Below are positions 26,194-34,894 of a stretch of 64,000 nucleotides of DNA, one piece after another; within the stretch, counting starts at the first letter, position 1; each line of letters opens with the position of its first letter. Source of the DNA: an uncultured Clostridia bacterium. GTDB lineage: Bacteria; Bacillota; Clostridia; Christensenellales; Aristaeellaceae. Location of the stretch: contig CAKULG010000004.1 in assembly GCA_934667105.1 (NCBI GenBank), positions 1 through 64,000 on the forward strand, written 5' to 3'. Under the pieces are notes generated by a model. It saw only the letters and a program-made list of their open reading frames with translations, was not told the DNA's origin and searched no databases. A program made the translations under genes and the position numbers.

Positions 26194-27111
26194 TTAGCGG
26201 GAAATGTGCGCAAACAGATCGCCCATCAGCGCATCCCGGTGGATGTGATAGACGTAACGGCACAGCGGGCGGCGGGGATCCTGGGAATAATGATGATCGT
26301 ACTCGGGAATGGGCGTGGGAATCAGCTTATCCAGCATGAAGCGGCGTCCGTCGTTCAGCATCCAGCCCACGGTGGTCACATCCCAAATGACGCGGCTCCA
26401 TACACGGCCCTTGGCGTATTCGTTGGCGGCCTCCACCGTATGCTCCACCAGATAATCGCACAGGGCGTTCTTGCCCTTGAGCCAATGGTTCAGCTCCGGC
26501 TCCGTGGTGGTGAAGGCGCTGACCACGCCCATGCAGGGCAGCATGACCAGCGGCGCGCCCGAGCCAAATACCACGCGGGCCGAGGCCACGTCCTGAGAAC
26601 TGTTGAATTCAACGTTATCATGCCATTCCAGCGCGTTGCCGCCCAGCCAGACCACCACGATGCTATCCGCGATTTCCGGCTTCATCAGCAGGGCGGAGGC
26701 CACGTTGGTAATCGCGCCGATCGCCAGCACATACAGCGGCTTTTCCGGGCTATACTGCATGGCCAGTTCCGTAAGGTGCTTCGCCGCGTCGGACGCAACC
26801 GGGGTCTGCTCATCGGGCAGATAGCGGTCAGAGCCGCGATATACCGGGCATTGCAGCCCGGAGAGCTTCAGCAGCTTCAGAATTTCCTGATAGCTGCGCT
26901 CCATGCCGTCCGCGGGGCCGCTGGAACGATCGTTGAAGAACGGCGCGGCGTAGAGCGCCCGCACGTTCAGCTTTTCCTTTGCGTGCAATGCGTAGGAAAT
27001 CGCGAACTGGTCGTCGATTTCGTTATACGCATCGGTATCCAGAACCATATCCACCGGGCCCGTAGGGATTTCCAGATTCTTGAGGCGCTGTTCCATCGTA
27101 AGCATATTCAT
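26194..27111 (-). CDS. Inosine-uridine-preferring nucleoside hydrolase family protein
   Basis: The 305-residue protein is a nucleoside hydrolase, which cuts N-ribosides to base and ribose with a bound calcium ion. The calcium-binding signature DTDAYNEIDDQFAI (DxDxxxxxDD) lies at about 25-38, and a conserved Asp occurs in RVIWDVTTVGW near the C-terminus. GGAGGAAT precedes the ATG. It is followed by ribokinase after 30 bases. Its presence in a glycan-type ABC operon is unusual and hints at a riboside substrate; members of this fold can act on other ribofuranosides. Confidence 0.88.
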   Translation of the reverse strand: MNMLTMEQRLKNLEIPTGPVDMVLDTDAYNEIDDQFAISYALHAKEKLNVRALYAAPFFNDRSSGPADGMERSYQEILKLLKLSGLQCPVYRGSDRYLPDEQTPVASDAAKHLTELAMQYSPEKPLYVLAIGAITNVASALLMKPEIADSIVVVWLGGNALEWHDNVEFNSSQDVASARVVFGSGAPLVMLPCMGVVSAFTTTEPELNHWLKGKNALCDYLVEHTVEAANEYAKGRVWSRVIWDVTTVGWMLNDGRRFMLDKLIPTPIPEYDHHYSQDPRRPLCRYVYHIHRDALMGDLFAHISR

Positions 27112-27135
27112 TCCTCCATCAGTTGTTTATCAATT

Positions 27136-29505
27136 TCAAAGGCGGACGGTCATCAGCGTTCCGCCCTGCCATGCGTTTGTTTCCGCCTGTAGGATCAGGC
27201 GCGCGGCCCCGATCAGGGGCACATAATCGCAGGCGTCCGGGTCGTATACCCGCGCAAAGGCTTCGGGGGGAAGCGCCGCTTCATAGGCGCTGCCGTTCCA
27301 TGCCAGGGGATACTGCTTCATACTTCCGGGCGCGATACGCAGCCGCACCTGTGCGTTCGCCACCCGCTCGCCCGCAGCGTTGAAGCACGCCGCCGTTACC
27401 CGCATAGCGCCGTCTGCGTCCCGCTCCCAGCGGGGCAGCAGCGCCATACTCTCCAGCAGCGCTTTAGCCATGGCGTGACGCTTCTCCGGCAGGTCGCCCG
27501 TTTTCAGGGAGGCGAAGTAATGCCGCAGGGGACCGCAGTCCGCCCCCAGCTGTCGCCAACGTTCGAAAGCGTCCTCCGCAGCGCAAAGCGTTTCCTCCCA
27601 ATTTTCGGGAAGCGGCGGCGCAAAATAGAGCATTTTTGTTCCATAGCCGGGAAGCGTAACCGGCATTTCCACCCGCCGCCCCGTCAACATGTCGAAGGCC
27701 TGCGCCTCCGGCATCAGCCGCGTATCCGGCGCAAGGGAGAAGCGCGCGTCCTCCGCGCCGTTGTTGATGCAGACGCAGCCCATGCCCGCCCGGTCGGTCA
27801 GCGCATAGAAATTCGTTTTGCCCGGTTCGCCGCCGACCGCAAAGGGCTTCAGAACCACTTGCGGCGCAAAGTCAGCGATCTCTGCCCGCAGCGCCTTGTA
27901 ATCCACGGGGAAAACCTTGAAGCGGATGGAATTGCAGCCGTCCCGATAACCCGCGAGGAAGGATTCGCGGAGCACCCGCGCCTGCCGCGCGGCGGGCGCA
28001 TGGCTGATGCGGCAGTTTGGATGCTGGAGCACCCGTTCCCGTCCCAGCTGCTCCAGGGCGAATTCGCCCCACACCAGCACCCGGCCGCCCTCGTCCATAT
28101 AGGCGGTCAGCCTTGCCAGCGTGCCCGCCGAAACCGTGTCGTCGTTCACCAGCAGCAGAAGCGGCATCCGGCGGCTCAGCCCCGGCTCCACCAGCGCATC
28201 CGTAACAATCGTTGTATTCGCGCCATCCGCCAGCATATCCTGCATCAGCGCCGTCCAGCGCATATCATAAGCGCGAAGCCACGTTTCGTCCGAGGCGAGA
28301 ATGCCTGCCTGCGGCTGCATCCGCCCCATACCCATCATGAACGGCGCGGCCGTTGTAATTTCATCGAACACCAGGCGGCATTCCGTTTCCGCAGGAGTAT
28401 CCTTGATGCGCCATTCGCCGTCGTGCAGGCGTGAACGCCAATGGATGGGGAATATTACCGGAATGCCCATGCCGACGTCCTCGTACACCAGGCGGCGGAG
28501 GGTTTGTGGGGTGAAGGAGCGCCCGCCGCCCGCCATACCCAGATCGGGGGTCTTGTTGCCCAGCCGCGGCACAATCACCGGCGTGCCGTAGGAGGCGTTC
28601 AGGCAGGTAAGGATGACGTTGCGGCGCTCCTCGTCGTGGTCAATAAGGATATGCCCCATTTCGATGCCGTCCGCCGCCGCCGCCAGCGTGTCGGGCTGTT
28701 GTCCCAGCTTCGCCCGTTCGTTCCGCAGCATCGTGGAGCCGTGGGTGGGGTAAAAACACAGGTGGGTATCATCCTCTTGCAAAATGGCCCGGAAATAATA
28801 GGCCGAGCGATCGGCCATGGCCTGTTCCCGATAATGCAGCCACAGCCTGCGGGCGGCGGAGCCCTCCGCCAGCGTTTCCGTCTTTTCGGGGAGCGTTTCG
28901 CCGTGCAGGCGGCACCAGGCGGCAAAATGCTTCCAGGCGGTGGGGCGGTAATCGCCGTGGCCCAGCCCAAAATATTCCGGCCACAGCATCTCTGCGCCCA
29001 TTCTATAGGCCGCCACATAATGACAGCCGCGCAGCCTTGCGGCCATATAGGCCAACTGCCTTGCATTCAGCTTCAATAGCTGCGGATCGTCGATGGCGGG
29101 CATGGGAATGGCCGTGCCCCTCAGAATATCGGGATCATGCAGCTCCAGATAGTTCCCGTCCACATCCTGCATCAGCGCCTCCGGCAGGCGTTCCTTATAT
29201 TGGACGAAGCCGGGGAAATAAACGTTGTTATGCTCGCCGCCCACCATAATGGTGTGACGCTTGCCATGGATAACGCTGTTAAAGCGTTCCAGATAGGCCT
29301 TGGTTTTCTCCTCGTCCACCGCCAGCTCATAGCGACGGAGTTCCTCGTTCCAGACGATCTCCGGCCCGAAGCGGCCGTGCTGCGCGTTGCAATGCACCCG
29401 CTGTGCGCAGCATTCAAAATCGGATTCATTGTCAAAGACGCCCAGCTTTTCACCCGGCCGGTGAAGCTTATCGAAATAACCGATGTTCATTTCCTGCCGC
29501 AGCAT
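27136..29505 (-). CDS. Large cytoplasmic glycoside hydrolase-like protein (GH42-like)
   Basis: The 789-residue protein has no signal peptide. The N-terminal half resembles the TIM barrel of GH42-type enzymes, with a probable acid/base region GAEMLWPEYFGLGHGDYRPTAW and the family-like pattern of a following long helix with LHGETLPEK. The middle carries a trimerisation-like segment (LLLLVNDDTVSAGTLARLTAYMDEGGRVLVWG), also as in GH42. The exact family is uncertain and could be undescribed. Start at 29505 is supported by a G-rich site; MNIGYF six codons later is an alternative. It lies between the nucleoside hydrolase and the binding protein. Confidence 0.6.
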   Translation of the reverse strand: MLRQEMNIGYFDKLHRPGEKLGVFDNESDFECCAQRVHCNAQHGRFGPEIVWNEELRRYELAVDEEKTKAYLERFNSVIHGKRHTIMVGGEHNNVYFPGFVQYKERLPEALMQDVDGNYLELHDPDILRGTAIPMPAIDDPQLLKLNARQLAYMAARLRGCHYVAAYRMGAEMLWPEYFGLGHGDYRPTAWKHFAAWCRLHGETLPEKTETLAEGSAARRLWLHYREQAMADRSAYYFRAILQEDDTHLCFYPTHGSTMLRNERAKLGQQPDTLAAAADGIEMGHILIDHDEERRNVILTCLNASYGTPVIVPRLGNKTPDLGMAGGGRSFTPQTLRRLVYEDVGMGIPVIFPIHWRSRLHDGEWRIKDTPAETECRLVFDEITTAAPFMMGMGRMQPQAGILASDETWLRAYDMRWTALMQDMLADGANTTIVTDALVEPGLSRRMPLLLLVNDDTVSAGTLARLTAYMDEGGRVLVWGEFALEQLGRERVLQHPNCRISHAPAARQARVLRESFLAGYRDGCNSIRFKVFPVDYKALRAEIADFAPQVVLKPFAVGGEPGKTNFYALTDRAGMGCVCINNGAEDARFSLAPDTRLMPEAQAFDMLTGRRVEMPVTLPGYGTKMLYFAPPLPENWEETLCAAEDAFERWRQLGADCGPLRHYFASLKTGDLPEKRHAMAKALLESMALLPRWERDADGAMRVTAACFNAAGERVANAQVRLRIAPGSMKQYPLAWNGSAYEAALPPEAFARVYDPDACDYVPLIGAARLILQAETNAWQGGTLMTVRL

Positions 29506-29565
29506 CTGTTTTTCCCCCCCCCGCACGCAATGCATGTTGTAACGCTTAAATTAGCTGCTTTTGAA

Positions 29566-29601
29566 GAGTGCGCCGAGACCCGGAGGGGTCCCGGCGCACT
29601 C
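29566..29601 (-). terminator. Strong intercistronic stem-loop
   Basis: GAGTGCGCCG (29566-29575) pairs with CGGCGCACTC (29592-29601), with an inner GACCC/GGGTC stem. It lies between the binding-protein gene and the GH42-like gene with no T-run, so it probably protects the binding-protein mRNA and lowers expression of the genes after it. Confidence 0.7.
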
Positions 29602-29630
29602 AAGCCTTCCTCTAAAGGGTTACGCTGCGC

Positions 29631-31283
29631 TTACTCAGCCTTTTCGGCATAGGGCGGGAAGAAGAATTTCACGCCCAGCTGCGCCTTACCGGCCTGCAGG
29701 CAGTCGTTCTGATAGGCGTTGATAAGCTCCAGATCCGCCATGGCGGGGCGGGTCGCCTGGATCTCGGCATACTTTTCTTCGAATTCCTCGGCGGTAGCGG
29801 CGGTCAGCAGCTGCGCCTCGGCGATGGTCATGTAGCTCTTCAGCTTGTTCTGTTCCTCGGACACGGGCAGCGCACGCTCATCCGCGGGATCGCGCACATA
29901 CTGGGCCGCGCGATAGGAATAGATGCTCATGGGATCCTTAATGTAGGTATCCGTGGTGCGGTAGGTCTTCAGGTCGTTGGCATTATCCAGATCCAGCTTC
30001 GGCTCAAACTGCATCAGGAACGCCCAGTTGGCGTACAGGTCGAAGGCGTTAATGCCATAGCGCTTGCGCAGGGTGGGATCGTCGTTAGTCGCCTGCTTCC
30101 AGCTATCCAGAATGGAGATGGTGCCGTCTTCCTCCCACTGCCACTGCTCGCCTTCCCAGCCCTTGTTCATCTGGATCGCGCCCTCGCTGGACAGCAGCCA
30201 GTTGACCATCTTGATGGTCTGCTCAGGGGCCTTGTTGGAGGCGGTGATGGCCGTTTGCAGATAGCCCCAGCCGGAGATGTCGGTCAGGGTAGGATCGTCG
30301 CCGTTGGCGTTGCGAACCACCACGGGCACATAGTAGGCGTTGGGATCGGCTTCATACAGCGTGGCGAACTGGCTGCCGAAATCCTGCGGCGCGGCGATCA
30401 GCGCGAACACGCGGCCGCTGGCGATCTTTTCGCGAACCTGATCGCGGGTATCAGAGTAGTTGGCTTCCAGAATCAGGCCGCGGCGGTAGGCTTCATTCAG
30501 GAAAGCATAGGTTTCCTTGTTCGTGCCCGCGATCCAGTTATCGTAATACTGGCCGTCCTCGGTCTCCCAGGGCATGGCCAGATACTGGCTCATGATGCTG
30601 GCGGCCTCGCTGCCGCCCTCATACAGCTGCATACCAATGACGCTCAGGTCGTTATAGGTGCCGATTTCCTTCACGGCGCGTTCGCACATGTTCAGGAATT
30701 CGTCGGCTTTCACGTCCACCAGCGTAGTGGCGTCGTAGCCCAGCTTTTCCAGCATGTCGGCGCGAACCACAATGCAGCGGTTGGGCACCAGGCCCTTGCC
30801 CTCGGGCAGGTCGTCGGTGGAGTAGCCGTAGTTGGGATAGGCGTAGGTCTTGCCGTCGGACAGGGCGTACCACGCGATCACGTCGCTGCGGAAATTCTTC
30901 CATTCGTCTTCGGTCAGATAGCTCGCCGCCAGATCGTTGTAGGAGGCAAGCAGGTCCGCCTCGGCCATCTGCTTGAGCAGATTGGTGCGGTCGGTGTTCC
31001 ACAGACCTTCCACGGTGATCAGATCGGGATAATCCTCGCCGGAGATCAGCGTCGCCAGCTGGGAGCCGGAGTTATCCGCCGCAACGACGAATTCCACTTC
31101 GATTCCGAAGCGTTCGGTGATTTCGGCGGTCATTTTATCCAGACCCCAGCCCTCGGAATTGAAGACGAAGGAGGGAACGTCCACGAACCAAGTGAGCTTC
31201 ACGGGCGCTTCGTCCGCCAGAGCGGCGGGGACGGCCAGGATGAACATCATGATCGCCAACACCAGGGACAGAACCTTTTTCAT
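29631..31283 (-). CDS. ABC transporter sugar-binding protein without lipobox
   Basis: This 550-residue extracellular solute-binding protein is of the large type that works with LplB/LplC permeases on oligosaccharides. Residues 1-23 form a signal peptide ending AALA-D, with no Cys after it, so it is not a lipoprotein as such proteins usually are in Gram-positives. The mature part has the typical FGIEVEFV, DYPDLITVEG and Trp-rich binding-cleft residues. It follows the two permease genes after about 75 bases. No ATPase gene is present; a shared MsmK-type ATPase elsewhere is assumed. Confidence 0.87.
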   Translation of the reverse strand: MKKVLSLVLAIMMFILAVPAALADEAPVKLTWFVDVPSFVFNSEGWGLDKMTAEITERFGIEVEFVVAADNSGSQLATLISGEDYPDLITVEGLWNTDRTNLLKQMAEADLLASYNDLAASYLTEDEWKNFRSDVIAWYALSDGKTYAYPNYGYSTDDLPEGKGLVPNRCIVVRADMLEKLGYDATTLVDVKADEFLNMCERAVKEIGTYNDLSVIGMQLYEGGSEAASIMSQYLAMPWETEDGQYYDNWIAGTNKETYAFLNEAYRRGLILEANYSDTRDQVREKIASGRVFALIAAPQDFGSQFATLYEADPNAYYVPVVVRNANGDDPTLTDISGWGYLQTAITASNKAPEQTIKMVNWLLSSEGAIQMNKGWEGEQWQWEEDGTISILDSWKQATNDDPTLRKRYGINAFDLYANWAFLMQFEPKLDLDNANDLKTYRTTDTYIKDPMSIYSYRAAQYVRDPADERALPVSEEQNKLKSYMTIAEAQLLTAATAEEFEEKYAEIQATRPAMADLELINAYQNDCLQAGKAQLGVKFFFPPYAEKAE

Positions 31284-31358
31284 ACCGTTACCTCTTTTCT
31301 GCGGCAGCGCCGCAAATTTATTTAACCGCTTGCCCCGCGGTTAAACGGCTCAGGGAAA

Positions 31359-32279
31359 TTAGCCCTTCAGCGATCCCAGCATAATGCCCTTGGTCAGGAA
31401 GCGCTGCAGGAAGGGGTAAATGCACAGAATGGGGATGGTGCTGATAACAATCGTGGCGTAGCGCACGGTGGTCGCCGTCACGTTGGATTGCACGTCGCTG
31501 GGCAGACCGCCCATGTCCGCGGAACTGACAAATTCCGCGGTCTTAATCATCTTGTACAGGTACAGCTGCAAGGTTTGCAGTTCACGGCTGGTGGTGTACA
31601 CCATGCTGTCGAAGAAGGCGTTCCAATGGCCCACGCCAACCCATAGGGCGATGGTCGCAAGCACGGGCGTGGACAGCGGCAGATACAGCTTGTAGAAAAT
31701 TTTAAACTCGCTTGCGCCGTCCATGGTGGCGGATTCGTGAATTTCCTCCGGGATACTGCGGAAGTAGTTGGAGCAGATAATCATATTATAGACGGAATAT
31801 AGCCCGGGAATGACATACACCCAGAAGGTGTTAATCAGCTTCAGCTGCTTGAGCAGAATGTAGAAGGGAATCAGGCCGCCGCCAAAGAACATGGTGAACA
31901 TATTGAACCAATAAATGAACTTGCGGCAGGGAAGATCATTGCGGCTCATGGCGTAGGCCACCATGGAGGTGAACAGCACGTGGGTGACGGTGCAGACGAA
32001 CGTGCGGGCGATGGTCACGCGGAAGCCGATCCACAGCCGGGAGTCCACCAGCGTCACCTGATAATTTTGCAGCGACCATTCCCGCGGCCACAGATATACG
32101 CCTCCGCGCATGTAATCCGCGCCGTCGCTGAAGGAACCGATCACCACATACCAGAAGGGATATACGCAGATGAGCGCAAAGAGAATCAGAAAGCCGATCA
32201 TCAGGCAGTCCCAGCCGTTGTTGCGGTTCAGCCTGTTTTTCCCTTTTTTCAGCGGGAGGTTCGTCGCCTTTGCCGTCAT
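31359..32279 (-). CDS. ABC transporter permease, LplC type
   Basis: The 306-residue inner-membrane permease has six predicted helices and the EAA coupling loop IHESATMDGASEFKIFYKLYLPLSTPVLATI, where the ATPase docks. The end FLQRFLTKGIMLGSLKG is characteristic of the LplC/YtcP group (carbohydrate uptake CUT1). It lies 19 bases after the LplB-type partner. Confidence 0.9.
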   Translation of the reverse strand: MTAKATNLPLKKGKNRLNRNNGWDCLMIGFLILFALICVYPFWYVVIGSFSDGADYMRGGVYLWPREWSLQNYQVTLVDSRLWIGFRVTIARTFVCTVTHVLFTSMVAYAMSRNDLPCRKFIYWFNMFTMFFGGGLIPFYILLKQLKLINTFWVYVIPGLYSVYNMIICSNYFRSIPEEIHESATMDGASEFKIFYKLYLPLSTPVLATIALWVGVGHWNAFFDSMVYTTSRELQTLQLYLYKMIKTAEFVSSADMGGLPSDVQSNVTATTVRYATIVISTIPILCIYPFLQRFLTKGIMLGSLKG

Positions 32280-32298
32280 CCCCTGTCAGCCTCCTTTC

Positions 32299-33246
32299 TC
32301 AGAACAGGCCGTTGCCTGTCAGCTTCTTGCTCAGCAGATTGCCGCCGCCCAGCAGCAGCACCGCCAGCACCGACCGGAACAGGCCGATAGCCGTGGTGTA
32401 GGAAAAACGCCGGGAGGAAATGCCCATCTTATACACGAAGGTGTCCAGCACCTCCGAGCGTACCAGATTCAGCGGGTTTTGCAGCATATAGATTCGATCG
32501 AAGCCCGAACCCAGAATGCCGCTGATGGCCAGCAGCAGCAGCACCGTCACCGTGGGCGCGATGGAGGGAAGCGTCACCTTGAAGGCCGTCTGCCAGCGGT
32601 TTGCGCCGTCGATGCGGGCCGCTTCGTAAATGACCTGATCCACCCCCGCGATAGCCGCCACATAGACCACCGAGCCCCAGCCCGTTCCCTTAACGGCCGA
32701 AGAAATAATCACGATGGCATAGAAATACTTGGATTCCGAAAGGAAGTTAATGGGCCGGCTGATGAGGCGCGCGTCCATCAGCACGTTATTGATGAGGCCG
32801 CCGTCCGAGGTCAGCAGGGCGGAGACGATGCCGCCGTAGACCACCCAGGAAATAAAATGCGGAAAATAGGTGGTGGTCTGAATAACGCGCTTGAATTTCT
32901 CATTGCGCAGCTCGTTGAGCATCAGCGCGAAGAAGATCGGGATAGGGAAGGTGATGACCAGTTCCAGCACGCCCAGCGACAGGGTGTTCATCATCACCGT
33001 CTTAAACTGCGCGTCCTTCACGAACTTCACAAAGTTTGCAAACCCCACCCACGGCTTGTTCATTAAATCCTTCATGACGTTCATGGAATAATCCAGGTTC
33101 TTGAACGCCATGACAATGCCGATCATGGGGATATAGGCAAAGATCGCCAGAAACACGACGCCCGCCATTGCCATCAGGAATATCTGCCAATTGAAGCGCC
33201 GCCAGTTCCTCTTTTTCCGTTTGAACGGCCTGCTCGCGATTGTCAT
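32299..33246 (-). CDS. ABC transporter permease, LplB type
   Basis: This 315-residue permease is the partner of the LplC-type gene. It has a basic N-terminus, six helices, the ELRNEKFKRVIQTTTYFPHFISW segment typical of LplB, and the EAA loop YEAARIDGANRWQTAFKVTLPSIAPT. It is first in the seven-gene operon; GGAGGGACGGGC precedes the ATG. The divergent LacI gene starts 277 bases away. Confidence 0.9.
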   Translation of the reverse strand: MTIASRPFKRKKRNWRRFNWQIFLMAMAGVVFLAIFAYIPMIGIVMAFKNLDYSMNVMKDLMNKPWVGFANFVKFVKDAQFKTVMMNTLSLGVLELVITFPIPIFFALMLNELRNEKFKRVIQTTTYFPHFISWVVYGGIVSALLTSDGGLINNVLMDARLISRPINFLSESKYFYAIVIISSAVKGTGWGSVVYVAAIAGVDQVIYEAARIDGANRWQTAFKVTLPSIAPTVTVLLLLAISGILGSGFDRIYMLQNPLNLVRSEVLDTFVYKMGISSRRFSYTTAIGLFRSVLAVLLLGGGNLLSKKLTGNGLF

Positions 33247-33286
33247 GCCCGTCCCTCCTGGTTTTTAGTTCGCTTGAGTTTAAAAC

Positions 33287-33302
33287 ACTAAATAGTTTTA
33301 GT
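33287..33302. promoter_or_regulatory. Candidate LacI operator, site 1
   Basis: ACTAAATAGTTTTAGT consists of inverted arms ACTAAA/TTTAGT around four bases. It lies 41 bases upstream of the LplB-type start codon, where a repressor would block transcription of the operon. Further TTTAGTT-like half-sites occur at about 33264. Confidence 0.5.
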
Positions 33303-33386
33303 TTATCTGGATTAACCGATTGCTTTCAGGTCAAATTATACATACTTATTTGTGAGATGTCAACGGTATTTCGGGATTTATTCTTG

Positions 33387-33404
33387 AATTTAGTAAACTA
33401 AATT
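33387..33404. promoter_or_regulatory. Candidate LacI operator, site 2
   Basis: AATTTAGTAAACTAAATT has perfect 8-base inverted arms with a 2-base centre, a form typical of LacI-family operators. It contains the same TTTAGT/ACTAAA half-sites as site 1, 100 bases away, so DNA looping is possible. Confidence 0.65.
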
Positions 33405-33523
33405 ATTTTTTCCATGAAATTCCTGCTTTCGCACCGCGGCGCGGGCTTTTTTTTGCCGCAAGGCTTTTGCTTTGCTGAAATGTATGCTAAAATAAAGCGA
33501 TGTTTTCTCCGGAGGTGGGTTCC

Positions 33524-34567
33524 TTGACTTTAGCACAACTGGCGGCACGGCTGAACGTGTCCCCCGCCAGCGTGTCCATTGTGCGGCAGGGCCGTCCTGG
33601 CGTGAGCGACGCAACCCGGCGGCGCATTCAATCCGCCCTGAAGGCCAACGGCTATTCGTATTTGCCCTATGCGCCGGAGCAATCCGCGCCCGCGGGGAAG
33701 CACGACGGCTCGCCGCAGTATATTCGTCTGCTGAAATATTATCGCAGCGCCTTATTGACGGATAAAAACGAGGGCTTTGTGGACGCAATTATCGATGCGA
33801 TTGACGCGATTGCCCGCACGCGCAATTACAAGCTGGTGTTCAGCAGCCTTTCCAGCAACGAATTCGACCAGCGCCTTCCAGAGCTGGCGGAGGAGAGCTG
33901 CATCGGTTTGCTGGTCATTGCCACGGAGATGGAGCGCGAGGAAATTGAGAAGCTTCGCATTCTGCGAACGCCCGTCGTCGTGCTGGATTGCGATCATCCC
34001 GCGCTGCCCTTTTCCAGCGTAACCATGAACAATCGTGATCTGGCCTACGCCGCCGTGGCGCGGCTTCGTTCGCTGGGCGAAGTGGGGTATCTGTGCTCGT
34101 CTATCCGCACCGGCAATTTTAAGGCCCGGGGGAACGGCTATCGGGAGGCGCTGCATGATTTCGGCCTGCCGGAGCGCGAGGAACTCTGCTTCTCCGTAAC
34201 CCCCGTCCTGAATACCGCCTGCGAGGATATGAACCGGCTGCTGGACGCGGGGCGGCGGCTGCCCCCGGCGCTCTTTGCCGATAATGACGTAATCGCCATC
34301 GGCGCAATGCGCGCCATGCAGGCCCACGGCTATCGTTTGCCGCAGGATGTGAACATCATCGGCGTAGATAACACCATGCTGTCCCAGATCTGCACGCCCA
34401 CCCTGTCGTCCATTCAAATCTCCTGCGCCGCGCTGGGCGAACAGGCCATCCAGCTGCTGCTGAATCAGATCGCCGATCCTTCCGGCGTGCAGTTGCATAT
34501 CCATATCGGTTCCCGGCTCATCGTGCGGGAATCCACCGCCGGGCTAAACGAGAGCACGGAGACGTAA
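33524..34567 (+). CDS. LacI-family transcriptional regulator
   Basis: The 347-residue regulator has an N-terminal LacI helix-turn-helix (LTLAQLAARLNVSPASVSIVRQGRPGVSDATRRRIQSAL) and a periplasmic-binding-protein-like sensor that should bind the inducer sugar. I chose the TTG at 33524 because GGAGGTGG lies six bases upstream; an in-frame ATG at 33500 has no such site and falls near the likely transcription start (TAAAAT at 33488-33493). It is divergent from the seven-gene transport operon and probably represses it. Confidence 0.88.
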   Translation: MTLAQLAARLNVSPASVSIVRQGRPGVSDATRRRIQSALKANGYSYLPYAPEQSAPAGKHDGSPQYIRLLKYYRSALLTDKNEGFVDAIIDAIDAIARTRNYKLVFSSLSSNEFDQRLPELAEESCIGLLVIATEMEREEIEKLRILRTPVVVLDCDHPALPFSSVTMNNRDLAYAAVARLRSLGEVGYLCSSIRTGNFKARGNGYREALHDFGLPEREELCFSVTPVLNTACEDMNRLLDAGRRLPPALFADNDVIAIGAMRAMQAHGYRLPQDVNIIGVDNTMLSQICTPTLSSIQISCAALGEQAIQLLLNQIADPSGVQLHIHIGSRLIVRESTAGLNESTET

Positions 34568-34595
34568 GCGCAGTAAAAGCATCCGTATTCCAAAG

Positions 34596-34637
34596 GGAGG
34601 CGCTTCATTTGTCAATGCAAGCGGCCTCCTTCTTTTT
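34596..34637 (+). terminator. Terminator of the LacI gene
   Basis: GGAGGCGCTT (34596-34605) pairs with AAGCGGCCTCC (34619-34629), with one bulge, followed by TTCTTTTTT. Confidence 0.8.
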
Positions 34638-34641
34638 TATG

Positions 34642-34675
34642 CTTGCCGGATGGGATATCTTGCCGGATGGGATAT
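34642..34675. repeat. Exact 17-bp tandem duplication
   Basis: CTTGCCGGATGGGATAT occurs twice in direct succession (34642-34658 and 34659-34675), just after a terminator. It looks like a replication-slippage duplication. Confidence 0.9.
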
Positions 34676-34828
34676 ATTAAGGAAGAAAACGCAATGAAGC
34701 AACATTATGCCCCAGCGCTGAACCGGTGCAGGAAGAAAGAAACGTTGTTTCAGATTAACTGGCGGGCGGGGCTGTCTGCTGCCCGCGTCATACGGTTCAC
34801 CAAACGCCCTTCTTGCGGCGGCGCGAGG

Positions 34829-34857
34829 TTGCATTTGCAGGGGAAGTGCAGTATAAT
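34829..34857 (+). promoter_or_regulatory. Promoter of the rsuA-containing operon
   Basis: TTGCAT (34829-34834), a 17-base spacer and TATAAT (34852-34857), 37 bases before the GTG at 34895. Confidence 0.82.
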
Positions 34858-34894
34858 AAAAAAGTAAAGATAGGCCGAAAGGAAGGAACGCAGC

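Larger units (their letters stand above)
34568..34894. other. Intergenic region with terminator, duplication and promoter
   Basis: This 327-base stretch carries the LacI terminator (34596-34637), an exact 17-base tandem duplication (34642-34675) and the promoter of the next operon (34829-34857). A 57-codon frame from ATG 34694 has AAGGA upstream but no recognisable sequence and runs through the promoter, so I did not call it. Confidence 0.6.

Noticed and set aside
34694..34867. 57-codon frame with a fair ribosome binding site
   Set aside because: It runs through the promoter at 34829-34857 and has no recognisable sequence; it may still be a small peptide but cannot be supported.
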